A stretch of DNA of 64,000 nt from an uncultured bacterium (GTDB lineage Bacteria; Fidelibacterota; Marinisomatia; Marinisomatales; Marinisomataceae), in contig CALSYL010000001.1 of the NCBI GenBank assembly GCA_943841495.1, positions 118,501-182,500 of the forward strand, written 5' to 3'. Each line of letters starts with the position of its first letter. Position 1 is the first letter of the stretch. The position numbers were made by a program, and so were the translations under genes. The notes under the pieces were generated by a model, which saw only the letters and a program-made list of their open reading frames with translations, was not told the DNA's origin and ran no database searches. Positions 27,300-37,172 of this stretch are shown here, in pieces.

Positions 27300-27746
27300 T
27301 TATTTATTTATAATTATAGAGCTATACAATAAGAATATCAATCCTATTGTAACCGAAGAGTCAGCTATATTAAATACATACCAATGCATGCCATTTAAAT
27401 GAAAATCAATGAAATCAACAACATAACCTCTAAAAACTCTATCAATAATATTTCCAATAGCTCCTGCAATTATAAGATATAATGCTAATTGAGAAAACTT
27501 ATCTTGAAACTCTTCATTTTTTAACAAATAAAATAAATACACCGTAATTAAGATCGGCAAAATAATAAATATTGTTTTAGCTCCTTCAAAATAAATTCCA
27601 AAAGCTATTCCTTCATTTCTGATATACGTAAAGTTTAATAAATAAGGGATAACCTGAAATGAATCATAAAGATTCATTGTTGTATGTACTACAAATTTTG
27701 ATAGCTGATCAAGAATGACTATCAAAACTGATAAATATTTGATCAT
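27300..27746 (-). CDS. lspA: Lipoprotein signal peptidase (signal peptidase II)
   Basis: Inner-membrane aspartyl protease that removes signal peptides from lipoproteins. Four membrane segments; conserved blocks GNIIDRVFRGYVVDFIDF (catalytic Asp about 111) and FNIADS (catalytic Asp about 129). 148 residues. The ATG at 27746 overlaps the upstream stop as ATGA. Several lipobox-bearing proteins in this window (about 41.5-42.5, 51.4-53.6 kb) are its expected substrates. Confidence 0.94.
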   Translation of the reverse strand: MIKYLSVLIVILDQLSKFVVHTTMNLYDSFQVIPYLLNFTYIRNEGIAFGIYFEGAKTIFIILPILITVYLFYLLKNEEFQDKFSQLALYLIIAGAIGNIIDRVFRGYVVDFIDFHLNGMHWYVFNIADSSVTIGLIFLLYSSIIINK

Positions 27747-28153
27747 AAAAGATTTAATTTTTTCTTTTCTTTACAAAAAACACCTTTAGTAGCATTTGGA
27801 ACTTCCATTAATCTTTCCTTCGAAATAAGAGGACAATCTGGACTTTCACATTTTTCTGGAGATTTTTGAGAAATTTCACAAATACCGTAAGTACCATCTT
27901 TTATTCGTTGAAGAGCTTTCTTTAAATTGATCAAGTAGTCTGACTCTCTAGACATCAAGAGAAAATTCTTTTCTACTTCATGAGCTTCTGTGCCTTCGTT
28001 AAAATCTTCTGACCTGTCTTCCAAAAAGACTGAATTAGTAGGTCTAGTAGAAGACCTTACTCCCTCAATGCTTTTATTAACTTCATCAATTTTATCTAAA
28101 ATATTTTGTTCAAATTTTTTTAATTCTGTTTTGGTATATGCTGTTTTAGCCAC
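27743..28153 (-). CDS. DksA/TraR-family RNA polymerase-binding protein with unusual cysteine arrangement
   Basis: 136 residues: N-terminal helical coiled-coil region, the acidic FLEDRSEDFNEGTEAHEVE stretch, then a C-terminal zinc-finger-like region beginning YGICEIS and containing ISKERLMEVPNATKG as in DksA-type proteins. Between these conserved pieces is an inserted KSPEKCESPDCPL, giving cysteines spaced C-x9-C-x4-C-x19-C instead of the usual CxxC pairs. The start is GTG at 28153, one base after the ileS stop, with GAGGATAAG just before it. Likely a transcription modulator; the altered finger could still bind zinc. Confidence 0.78.
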   Translation of the reverse strand: MAKTAYTKTELKKFEQNILDKIDEVNKSIEGVRSSTRPTNSVFLEDRSEDFNEGTEAHEVEKNFLLMSRESDYLINLKKALQRIKDGTYGICEISQKSPEKCESPDCPLISKERLMEVPNATKGVFCKEKKKLNLL

Positions 28154-28154
28154 C

Positions 28155-31100
28155 TTATCCTCTTTCTACTTTCTTGATATAAATCTCAATTTTTTCATTT
28201 TCATACATGAAAGAAGAATTATAGTCAGAATTTTCCATATTTTCCACTATATCTGTACATAAAACTTCATTCATGAAATAATCTTTATTTTTATCAATCA
28301 CATCTTTCAGCTCATTTTTAAATGAAGCTGAAATAGTAATTCTATCATCTATATTAAAATCTGCTTCTTTTCTCATTAATTGAATGTGCCTAATTAAATC
28401 TCTTAATACGCCTTCAAGTCTTAGTTGCTCACTTATGGTAGTATTCAAACAAACAATCAGATCATTTGCTAAAAAGGATTCACTCCCATTTTTAGCTTTT
28501 AACTCAATCAAAACATCATCTTTGTTCAATTCAAAATCATTTTTCGGAAAAGATTTTCCATGCAAAAGATTTTCTAAAACTATTTTAGCATCTATTTTGC
28601 TTATTGACTTCATTGCTTCTTGCATCTCATCGCCAAACTTCATTTTTAAATTTTTAAAGTTAGGTTTTAAAGATAGAGTACCAAACTCATCAATATTATT
28701 TGAGAACAATACTTCTTTAATATTTAATTCATCTAAAATAATCTCAGTTTGCTCTTCTAAAAAATGATTCTACTTCTTTGTTTGCTGTGTAGACTGTTAG
28801 AGAACTTAGAGGCTGTCTAACTTTAACATTAGCTTTCTTTCTAACAGCTCTTCCTGATTCAATTACTTTTTTTAAAGAATTAACTTTTTCAATTAATGCA
28901 TTATCAATTTTACTATCATTGCTTTGAGGGAAAGATGAAAGGTGTATGCTATTATCATTTTCATTAGCATCATCTTTAGTGATATTTAAATACATTCTTT
29001 CAGAGACAAATGGTAAAACAGGAGAAAGAATCTTAATTAAATCTAAAAGAACCTCATATAATGTTTGGTATGCAACAAATTTATCTGAATCGTTTTCACT
29101 CTTCCAAAATCTTCTTCGATTTCTTCTTATATACCAGTTGGATAAATCATCCAGAAATAATTCAACATTTTTTAATAACTTATCGACTTCAAACTTTTCA
29201 TAACTTGCTTTAGCATCTGCTGTAAGTTGATGAGATCTAGATAAAATCCATCTATCCAATAATAATAAATCCTTTTCACTTACATCATGTGAATATGGTT
29301 TGAAATTATCAAGATTCGCATAGGTACAGAAAAAGGAATATACGTTCCAAAGACTAATTAATTTTTTTCTTACTTCATCCGCTTTGTCATATCCAAACAG
29401 CAGGTTATTTTCGACATTTTGCTTTGAATACATCCATCGCATCACATCAACTCCCATTTTTTCAGCTGCATCGTCAAACCAAATTGCATTTCCAGCAGAT
29501 TTATGCATTTCTGCCCCAGATTCGTCTTTAACCAAGGCATGCCCAAGCAAAGTTTTAAAAGGAGATTTTTCTTCTAAAAATGATGACATGGCAAGCAAAG
29601 AATAAAACCAGTTTCTAAATTGTCCAGGAAAACATTCAGTAATAAAATCAGCTGGAAACCATTCTTCCCAATAGCTTTTATCTTCAAAATATTTCATAGT
29701 AGAAAAAGGGACAATTCCTGCATCAAGCCAAGGGTTACCTACATCCTTAATTCTTGTACCAACCAATCCTGTTTTAGGATGTTTTATTTTAACATAGTCA
29801 ACCCAAGGTCTATGCGGGGTATTCCCTTCAAATTTTTCCCACCCTTCAACTGCAAGCTCTTTTAATTCTTCTTTTGAACCAACAACATGAAAACTTCCAT
29901 CTTCAAATGTCCAAATAGGAAGGGCTAATCCCCAAAATCTTTTCTTTGAAATCATCCAATCGCCCATATTATCCAGCCAATCATGTTCGCGATCTCTTCC
30001 CCAAGCTGGAATCCAGTCAATATCATCCACAACAGCTTTGATTTTTTTTCTCCAATCCATATTGATATACCATTCATCAACTTGCTTGAAAACTAATTCA
30101 TCGCCAGATCTCCAACAGTGAGGGTATATATGTGGATAGTCTTCTACGTAAAGAAGAAGATTTCTTTCTTTTAAATCATCAATAATTTTTTGTGCTGTAT
30201 CAGGATCGGTTACACTTAAACCTGACATAAAGTCAAATCCTTCAATAAAATTTGCTTGATTATCTATAGGTGAAATCTCTACAAACCCTTCTTTTTTACA
30301 AATTTTATTATCAATGGCACCGCAACCTCCAGCCATATGAACGAATCCAGTACCTTCTCCTTCAACAACCATGTCATTTCCTTCTGAATCCTTACCGCCA
30401 TCAATAACGATATGACAATCTACAGCAGATTGTTTTTTAAGATTACTGGTATCATGAATTGGAAAACCTCCTACGGTATTTTGAGGTTCTAAATGATCAA
30501 ATGGACCCTTGTAAGTTAATCCAATTAAATCTTGACCCTTTACTACTTCTAGGACTTTATATCCACCACGCTCTTTAAAAATTTGATCTAAGGTTTTTAA
30601 TTTTGGTACTCCTTCAACCCAATTTTTTTTCTCTGAAAATTCTTTATTAAGTCTTTGATATTTTAAATTCGTTTCAGCAATATAAAAAATAGTACCATCT
30701 TCGATTTGAACTTTAGCATAATTGATCTTCTTATTTACTGCTACAGCAATATTAGATGACAATGTCCAAGGAGTTGTTGTCCAAATTAAAATATTTTCAT
30801 TTTTTTTCTCATTGATGGCAAATTTGACAAACACCCCTTTATGAACTGTTAGCTTTCGCCCTTCAATGATTTCCATTTGAGAGTAAGATGTTCCTGACCT
30901 CCCTGACCATGGCACAACATCTGTTCCTCTATAAATTTTATCGTCTTCAAATAGTTTTTTTAAAAATGCCCAAATTGCATAATTATTTTCCTCAGACATT
31001 GTATAATATGAATTTTCCCAATCCATCCAATATCCAAGTCTAATAGATTGATTTTTTTGAATTTCAGAAAATTTTTCTACTCTTTCTTTGCACAGATTTA

Positions 31101-31452
31101 CAAACTTTTCTATACCAAGCTCTTCAACTTCTTTTTTTGACTTAATCCCAAGCTCTTTTTCAACTTCAATTTCAACCCATAATCCTTGGCAATCAAAACC
31201 ATTTTGATGTCTGAGCTGAAATCCATTCATAGACTTATAGCGCTGATATAAATCTTTAAGAGTCCTTCCCCATGCATGATGTACTCCCATTGGATTGTTG
31301 GCTGTAATAGGGCCATCCAAGAAACTCCATTTAGGACCATTTTGGTTTTTATCTACTAATTTTTTGAAAGTATTATTTTTGGCCCAATAATCGAGAATTA
31401 TATGTTCATTTTTAACAAAATCAACTTTTGGATTTTCTTTCTTTATGCTCAT
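28155..31452 (-). CDS. ileS: Isoleucyl-tRNA synthetase, frame interrupted by one extra base near the C-terminus
   Basis: Class I synthetase charging tRNA(Ile), with an editing domain. The HIGH-region variant PMGVHHAWGR (about 54-63) and the KMSKS-region variant EMHKSAGN (about residue 645) are the forms used by one IleS subgroup. The frame breaks at a run of six A on the plus strand (28759-28764); dropping one base restores ESFLEEQTEIILDELNIKEV and joins the catalytic part to the C-terminal 185-residue part, giving about 1098 residues, the expected length. Because IleS is essential and the downstream part is well preserved, an error in the sequence is the most likely explanation. The dksA-like gene follows after one base. 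Confidence 0.92.
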
Positions 31453-31508
31453 AATTAACTATGAACTTATAAGAAAAGGGGAATTATTGCAATTGTATAG
31501 AAATTATT

Positions 31509-31531
31509 ATTAAGCGTATGAATTAAGCGTA
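31509..31531. repeat. Two direct copies of ATTAAGCGTA upstream of ileS
   Basis: ATTAAGCGTA occurs at 31509-31518 and 31522-31531 (13-base period) in the 102-base gap 31453-31554 between the htrA stop and the ileS start. It could be a binding site acting on ileS or simple duplication. No T-box leader, riboswitch or convincing promoter was recognised in the gap. Confidence 0.35.
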
Positions 31532-31554
31532 AAAGAACTTATTTCAAATCTATT

Positions 31555-32955
31555 TTATCTTGTTAATGTAATAAATCTTGATGAAGAGCCACGTTTAACA
31601 AGAAATAGTACTTTTGATTCATCATCAAACTTTGACATTTCAGAAAGAAAGTCTTTTGTGCTATAAATCTTTTTACGTCCAACGCGTGTTATAATATCTC
31701 CTTCTTGAAGCCCTGCTTCTTCAGCTGGACTATTATCTTCAACTCCAGTAACAATTACTCCTTGGATATTTGAAGGATTTTTTTCATTTAATTTATATTT
31801 ATTAATTAAATCTTCGCTCGGGTTTTCGAGTAATAATCCAAATTCATAATTAACATTTGTTGTAGTAGCTACTATATCTTCTCTTTCTTCAAGTGTAACA
31901 AATATATTTTTCTTTTTATTATCTCGATAGATACCAAGCTTGACTCTAGAGCCTGGATCAGTACTTGATACAAGATTTTTAAGTTCAGAACCATTACTGA
32001 TTTCTTTTCCTTCAAAAGAAACAATTACATCTCCCTCAACTAGACCAGATTTTGAAGCTGGACTGTCATCAACGATATCGCTAACAATAGCTCCATTTCT
32101 AGTTTGAAGATTAAGTGCTTCATATAAGTCTTCATTAATATCTTGCATATAAATGCCCAAGAAAGACCTCACTACATAACCTTTATCAATTAAGTCGTTC
32201 ATTACTTTTTTAACCATTATTGAAGGAATAGCAAAACCAATTCCAGCATTTGCTCTTCCACCGCCAGATGCAATAGCAGCATTAATTCCTATCAATTGGC
32301 CTTTCATATTCAAAAGAGCTCCACCGCTATTGCCGGGATTTATAGCAGCATCTGTTTGAATAAAATTTTGATAAGTATTTAAATTATTCATTACATCATT
32401 TCTTCCAAGCGCACTAACAATACCAGCTGTAACTGTATGACTTAAAGAAGCAGAAAAAGGACTTCCAATAGCAAGCACCCATTCCCCAACGCGAACCTTT
32501 TCGGAGTCTCCCAATTCAACAGCTTTAATATTGCTTGCTTCAATCTGAAGTACAGCCAAGTCAGTAGCCTTATCTAAGCCTATTACAGTGGCTTCAAAAA
32601 TTCTTTTATCTAAAAGTTGTACCTTAATTTCTTCAACAGGTTTTTGAGCCCTTTCATCAAAGATAACGTGATGATTTGTTACGATATATGCATTTTTTTC
32701 ATCGACTATTACTCCAGAACCTAAAGATTTACTTTCATATTCATCCGGAATATCTCTACCCCAATATCGGTAAAAATTTTGAACATCCTTGTCCATTTGA
32801 ACAGTATTTGTCGTAGTAATTGTTACAACAGATTCATTTACATCTTCAGCAATATCTGCAAAAGAATTACTAAATTGTTCGAATAAATTTGATTGATTTG
32901 ATTGAGCAAAAACGCTTGATACAAATACTACTATAATAATTAATTTTTTTATCAT
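31555..32955 (-). CDS. htrA: Periplasmic serine protease HtrA/DegP family
   Basis: Exported protein quality-control protease/chaperone. Signal peptide at 1-17 (cleavage near VFAQ), trypsin-like domain with His96 (TNHHV), Asp132 (ATDLAVL) and Ser210 (NPGNSGGALL), then two PDZ domains (about 255-350 and 370-460; the second with GVEDNSPAEEAGLQEGDIITRV). 466 residues matches DegP/DegQ. ATG at 32955; dsbD lies 21 bases upstream. DegP, DegQ or DegS role cannot be separated, though two PDZ domains argue against DegS. Confidence 0.93.
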   Translation of the reverse strand: MIKKLIIIVVFVSSVFAQSNQSNLFEQFSNSFADIAEDVNESVVTITTTNTVQMDKDVQNFYRYWGRDIPDEYESKSLGSGVIVDEKNAYIVTNHHVIFDERAQKPVEEIKVQLLDKRIFEATVIGLDKATDLAVLQIEASNIKAVELGDSEKVRVGEWVLAIGSPFSASLSHTVTAGIVSALGRNDVMNNLNTYQNFIQTDAAINPGNSGGALLNMKGQLIGINAAIASGGGRANAGIGFAIPSIMVKKVMNDLIDKGYVVRSFLGIYMQDINEDLYEALNLQTRNGAIVSDIVDDSPASKSGLVEGDVIVSFEGKEISNGSELKNLVSSTDPGSRVKLGIYRDNKKKNIFVTLEEREDIVATTTNVNYEFGLLLENPSEDLINKYKLNEKNPSNIQGVIVTGVEDNSPAEEAGLQEGDIITRVGRKKIYSTKDFLSEMSKFDDESKVLFLVKRGSSSRFITLTR

Positions 32956-32976
32956 ACTTATAAAATGGTTTATTTA

Positions 32977-34794
32977 TTAAAAAGTTCCTGCATTATTTAT
33001 ACCAATTTTTAAAAATTCTTTAAATCTTTCAACATCTCTTGTTAGACCTGGAAATTCTGCTAAAACCTTATCATTTGGATCAAGAATAACATAATATGGC
33101 AATGCAGCGGTTTCAAATCTATTAATTTGATATGCTCTTTTTTCTAAATAACCTTCACCGGCATCAGTATATAAACTTACAAGTACATATTCTGACATTA
33201 AACTTTCTACAGAATCTATACTAAAAATATTGGTCTCCATCCATCTACAGTTAGTACAAGTAACTCCGGTAAAATCAATAAATATATTTTTATTTTCTTC
33301 TTGAGCTATTTGAAATGCATCTTCTAAGGTATTATTCCATGTGAGATTTGATTGGTATTTCTTTGGAGGTAAATAAGATTTTATTGTCCCATTGATTTCA
33401 TAACCGTGATTACCAGCTCCCAAATATGTCGCAAAAAATATAAATGCTAATCCTATAACAGTACGATGGACTGAAAAAATTACTGGAGAGTCATTTTTAA
33501 ATTTTAATAATCCAAAAATGTATAATCCTGATAAAAGCATTATCAAGGCCCAGGCATATAGCACAACTTCATAGGTAAAAATATTCCAATTCCAAACTAA
33601 ATCCGTATTACTTATAAACTTAAACGCAGCAGCTAGTTCTAAAAATCCCATTATGATTTTTACAGAATTTAACCAACCACCTGACTGAGGAAGTTTTGAT
33701 AAATAATGTGGGAATAATGCTAGCAGAAAAAACGGAGAAGCAAAAGCTAAACTAAAAATTAGCATACCAATTATAGGCCAAAACCAGTCCCCCTGCGAAG
33801 CTACTACTAAAACTGTTCCCATAAATGCAACTGTGCAGGTAAATGAAGTTAATGTAAATGTTAGAGCCATAAACAATATACCAGCATATCCGTCAGAACT
33901 TTCTCTTTGAAGAGAAAAGCGTTTTAAAAATTGTGGTATTTCAATTTCATAATATCCAAATAATGAGAATGCAAAATAAACAAAAAGAAAAGCTATAAAT
34001 AAATTTACAATAGGATTTGATGCTAATTGAGTTGCTCCTGATGCCCCTAAAAGTATTGCTAATAATAAACCTAGAAATGTAAAGGTTAAAACTATACCTA
34101 ACATATAAACTGATGCATCTTTTATAGGAGAAGTATTCTCATTTTCAGAACGTTTTAAAAAGAAAGAAATAGTAATTGGTATCATAGGAAAAACACAAGG
34201 AGTAAGTAGAGCTGCAAAACCAGCTAATAATGAAGTTATTAAAAGGTTAAAAAAGTCATTTTCATCAAATCCCAATCTAGCAAAAAGAGAATCCTTAAAA
34301 TCGTAATTATCAATTGTTAAGTCGTTTCTTATCTCATTATCAACAATCTTAAAAGAAGTAGATTTAGTAACCTGATTAGGTGGATAGCATAAACTATTAT
34401 TACATACTTGGTAATCAATTATAACATCTATATCGTAGGTACCATTTGGTAAATTATCATTCAATTTAAGAGGTATGATAAACCGAGGAGATCCTTCATG
34501 GTATTTGGTTACATTTCCAAATCCTTCATCAAATTTTTCTGTTGGTTCTGGCTCAATAACTTTTCCAACTTTATTTATAATATCTGAATTAAGAATAAAC
34601 TTTGTTGGCGAAGGGCCTTCAGGTACATTATATACAGCATATATTCTCCATGAAAAATCAAGCTGAGATTGAACTTCAACTAAAGCTACTTCTCCTTGAT
34701 TTACATCATCAATTTTGACTGAAAACTCAGCAGGATCATTGAACTGTGCAGAGACTATTCCAAAAAATGATAATATTGCTAGAAAATTTTTCAT
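32977..34794 (-). CDS. dsbD: Thiol:disulfide interchange protein DsbD
   Basis: Moves electrons from cytoplasmic thioredoxin to the periplasm. Three modules in order: signal peptide (1-16) and N-terminal alpha domain with Cys131/Cys136; membrane domain of eight segments with the redox pair Cys200 (LTPCVFP) and Cys320 (SFTCTVAF); C-terminal thioredoxin-like domain with C513-TN-C516. All six redox cysteines of the family are therefore present. 605 residues. Neighbouring htrA fits an envelope-maintenance pair. Confidence 0.93.
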   Translation of the reverse strand: MKNFLAILSFFGIVSAQFNDPAEFSVKIDDVNQGEVALVEVQSQLDFSWRIYAVYNVPEGPSPTKFILNSDIINKVGKVIEPEPTEKFDEGFGNVTKYHEGSPRFIIPLKLNDNLPNGTYDIDVIIDYQVCNNSLCYPPNQVTKSTSFKIVDNEIRNDLTIDNYDFKDSLFARLGFDENDFFNLLITSLLAGFAALLTPCVFPMIPITISFFLKRSENENTSPIKDASVYMLGIVLTFTFLGLLLAILLGASGATQLASNPIVNLFIAFLFVYFAFSLFGYYEIEIPQFLKRFSLQRESSDGYAGILFMALTFTLTSFTCTVAFMGTVLVVASQGDWFWPIIGMLIFSLAFASPFFLLALFPHYLSKLPQSGGWLNSVKIIMGFLELAAAFKFISNTDLVWNWNIFTYEVVLYAWALIMLLSGLYIFGLLKFKNDSPVIFSVHRTVIGLAFIFFATYLGAGNHGYEINGTIKSYLPPKKYQSNLTWNNTLEDAFQIAQEENKNIFIDFTGVTCTNCRWMETNIFSIDSVESLMSEYVLVSLYTDAGEGYLEKRAYQINRFETAALPYYVILDPNDKVLAEFPGLTRDVERFKEFLKIGINNAGTF

Positions 34795-34800
34795 ACCGGA

Positions 34801-35736
34801 TTATGAAAATAGCTTTTTCTTTAATTTAGTCCAAAAAGATTCTTCAATATTTTTTACAGGCTTTTCTAGTTTATTATCTAATTGAAAAATTAAATTTTCA
34901 ATGGAATGATTTGCAGCTATCTCTCCTAATTCAATAAATTTTTCTGTCTTATCAAACGCAGACCAATGCAAATTATTATGTTCGGGCTTAATCACAAAAT
35001 CTGCTTTATTTAATAAAAAATCATTTAAATGAGAAACCGAAATATCTCTAGATCTAGTTGTGATTTCAAAAATATTTGATGGATTAGGTTGATTTTCTAC
35101 TCCTCGAGTAATATTAACTGCAATTATAAAATCACAAATATCAATGAGAGGAGTAACAGGAGTTGGTAATGCAACACCTCCATCAACAAGCATCCTATCT
35201 TCTATGCGCGTAGGTTCAACAAAACCTGGAATAGATGAACTTTGAACTACTGCATCAATTAAGTTTCCTGAATTGTAAATGATTGGTTTTCCAGATACTA
35301 AATCTGTAGCTGTAACCATTAATGGTATTTTCAAGTCGGCAAATTGTTTATTGCCAAAAAGAATTTTTGCTGCCTTAGATAATCTTTCATTTTTTACAAT
35401 AGATGTTCTATTGGAACTAACTGCTAAAACATATTGATTTTTTATTTGTTTAATTATCTGCGAAAAAATTGAATCATCTTTTTCGGAATTTGATATATAT
35501 CTAAAGCCTAAATCAGAAAAATTTTCACTTTCTACATGTTCAATATATTTTGACTCTACAAGTTTGGCATTATGATGAGCAGCATACATTGCTCCAATCA
35601 TCGAGCCTGCGCTTGTACCAGCAACAATATCTGGAACGATACCATGGGCTTCTAAAATCTTTAAAACGCCAATATGACAAGCTCCTCTAGCTCCTCCTCC
35701 ACCTAAAGCAAGTCCAATTTTTAAATCTTTATACAT
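34801..35736 (-). CDS. Patatin-like phospholipase (RssA/NTE-type)
   Basis: Predicted acyl hydrolase with a Ser-Asp dyad: oxyanion loop GGGGARGACH (about 12-21), nucleophile Ser42 in GTSAGS, and Asp185 in DGGVALP. 311 residues, a single patatin domain without signal peptide or outer-membrane barrel. The ATG at 35736 overlaps the pyrE stop by one base (TAATG). Substrate is unknown; lipid turnover is the family expectation. Confidence 0.87.
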   Translation of the reverse strand: MYKDLKIGLALGGGGARGACHIGVLKILEAHGIVPDIVAGTSAGSMIGAMYAAHHNAKLVESKYIEHVESENFSDLGFRYISNSEKDDSIFSQIIKQIKNQYVLAVSSNRTSIVKNERLSKAAKILFGNKQFADLKIPLMVTATDLVSGKPIIYNSGNLIDAVVQSSSIPGFVEPTRIEDRMLVDGGVALPTPVTPLIDICDFIIAVNITRGVENQPNPSNIFEITTRSRDISVSHLNDFLLNKADFVIKPEHNNLHWSAFDKTEKFIELGEIAANHSIENLIFQLDNKLEKPVKNIEESFWTKLKKKLFS

Positions 35737-36329
35737 TAATCAAGCTCAATAGCATCAGAAATGATAGTATTGCTTCCAGGTTTAATTGCAGGCACTTTTT
35801 TTAAATTTTCAGGGATATTATCTTTGTCAAAAATTTGTGCTTTTTGAGTGGTAACAGAAAAATAATTATCATGAATGAAAACAGGTTTCAGACTTCTATC
35901 GACAATTACACCAACGCCAACAAGATTTCCTCCATATTTAGAAATCAATTCAATCACCTCTTTAATAGATCCGCCCGTACTTAAAACATCTTCAATAATA
36001 AGAATCTTTTCACCCTTTTTAATATTAAAACCTCTTCTCAATTTCATAACACCTTCCGAACGTTCAGAAAAAATAGTTTTTTTATCTAATCTTCTTCCAA
36101 CTTCAGTTCCTAAAACAATTCCTCCGATTGCTGGTGAAATAACCTTGTCTATATCCAATGAAGAAAAATGCTTTGCCAAAACTTCTCCAAATAAAGATAA
36201 ATATTTTGGATACTGAAGAACTTTTGCGCATTGAAAATATGTATCACTATGCAAACCTGAAGACAAAACAAAATGTCCATACATCAATGCTCTAGTTTCT
36301 TCAAATATTTTCAAATAATCTTTATCCAT
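35736..36329 (-). CDS. pyrE: Orotate phosphoribosyltransferase
   Basis: Adds ribose-5-phosphate from PRPP to orotate in UMP synthesis. The PRPP motif ILIIEDVLSTGGS is at about 109-121, and FVLSSGLHSDTYFQ near the N-terminus is typical. 197 residues. ATG at 36329 overlaps the pyrF stop by 8 bases, so the last two steps of UMP synthesis are encoded together. Confidence 0.94.
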   Translation of the reverse strand: MDKDYLKIFEETRALMYGHFVLSSGLHSDTYFQCAKVLQYPKYLSLFGEVLAKHFSSLDIDKVISPAIGGIVLGTEVGRRLDKKTIFSERSEGVMKLRRGFNIKKGEKILIIEDVLSTGGSIKEVIELISKYGGNLVGVGVIVDRSLKPVFIHDNYFSVTTQKAQIFDKDNIPENLKKVPAIKPGSNTIISDAIELD

Positions 36330-37098
36330 TAATAGCCCTCATTTGATTTAAATAGTTTTTAGCAGAAGCTCTTACAGAGCTATAATCTTTAGAATCAGCA
36401 AAAATAATTCCTCGAGAAATATTAATAAGAGTTGAGTTCATGTGATTACTATTAATTTTAATTACACTCTTTAGATCACCTCCTTGAGCGCCAATTCCAG
36501 GTATTAAAAAAGGTACATCAGATTTAGACCTAACAGCTTGCAAGGCTTGGCCGCTGGTTGCTCCAACAACAAGACCTATATTTTTATTAGAGTTTAAATC
36601 GTTACATAAAGATATAACTTTTGAATAAATTTCTTCTTGAATGTAAGAAGATGTTTTATTGGAAGTTCTACAAAGAACATATACCCCTTTAGATGTATCA
36701 GTAATAAATGGTTGAATTGATTCCTCGCCCATATACGGACTAATTGTAATGGCATCACAATTTAAATGGTTAAAAAAAGCATTTGCATAATGAAGACCAG
36801 TATTTCCTATATCGCCTCTCTTGGCATCAGCAATAATAATATGTTCATTGCCAATCTCCTTAACCAACTGCTCTAACCAATAAAATCCTTTAGATCCCCA
36901 TTCTTCAAAAAAAGCTAAATTTGGTTTATATGCTGCAGCTAAGTCTTTAGTGGCATCAACAACCATATAAGAATAGTCCATTAATTCATCGATAGATACA
37001 TTCTTATTAAAATATTTTTTATCGATATCAATACCTACACATAGGTTTGAATTTTTTTCTGAAATGTTTGTCTTAAGTTTATCAATGAATGAAATCAC
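36322..37098 (-). CDS. pyrF: Orotidine 5'-phosphate decarboxylase (type 2)
   Basis: Final step of UMP synthesis. The catalytic DAKRGDIGNTGLHYANAFF motif and the late PGIGAQGGDL phosphate loop place it in the longer subfamily 2. The open frame extends to a TTG at 37128, but homologues begin at the equivalent of the GTG at 37098 (MISFIDKLKTNISEKN), so I chose that start, 258 residues. Divergent from a GNAT gene. pyrF-pyrE order with overlap is clear. Confidence 0.92.
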   Translation of the reverse strand: MISFIDKLKTNISEKNSNLCVGIDIDKKYFNKNVSIDELMDYSYMVVDATKDLAAAYKPNLAFFEEWGSKGFYWLEQLVKEIGNEHIIIADAKRGDIGNTGLHYANAFFNHLNCDAITISPYMGEESIQPFITDTSKGVYVLCRTSNKTSSYIQEEIYSKVISLCNDLNSNKNIGLVVGATSGQALQAVRSKSDVPFLIPGIGAQGGDLKSVIKINSNHMNSTLINISRGIIFADSKDYSSVRASAKNYLNQMRAING

Positions 37099-37148
37099 GT
37101 GAAAATTTAAACTATTCTTACTTAGCAAACAAATGGCTTCATACTAGA

Positions 37149-37164
37149 ATTAAAAATTTTTAAT
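37149..37164. promoter_or_regulatory. 16-base perfect palindrome upstream of GNAT gene
   Basis: ATTAAAAATTTTTAAT (37149-37164) is its own reverse complement and ends against TAATAT (37161-37166), a -10-like box only six bases before the ATG at 37173. If that box is used the mRNA would be nearly leaderless. Low sequence complexity makes chance likely. Confidence 0.25.
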
Positions 37165-37172
37165 ATTGCATT

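Noticed and set aside
28155..28709. Separate 184-residue gene downstream of ileS
   Set aside because: It reads as the normal C-terminal domain of IleS once one base is dropped at 28759-28764; its ATG start is internal.
31453..31554. T-box leader for ileS
   Set aside because: No T-box consensus, specifier stem or antiterminator could be recognised in the 102 bases; T-boxes are also rare in Gram-negative-type genomes.
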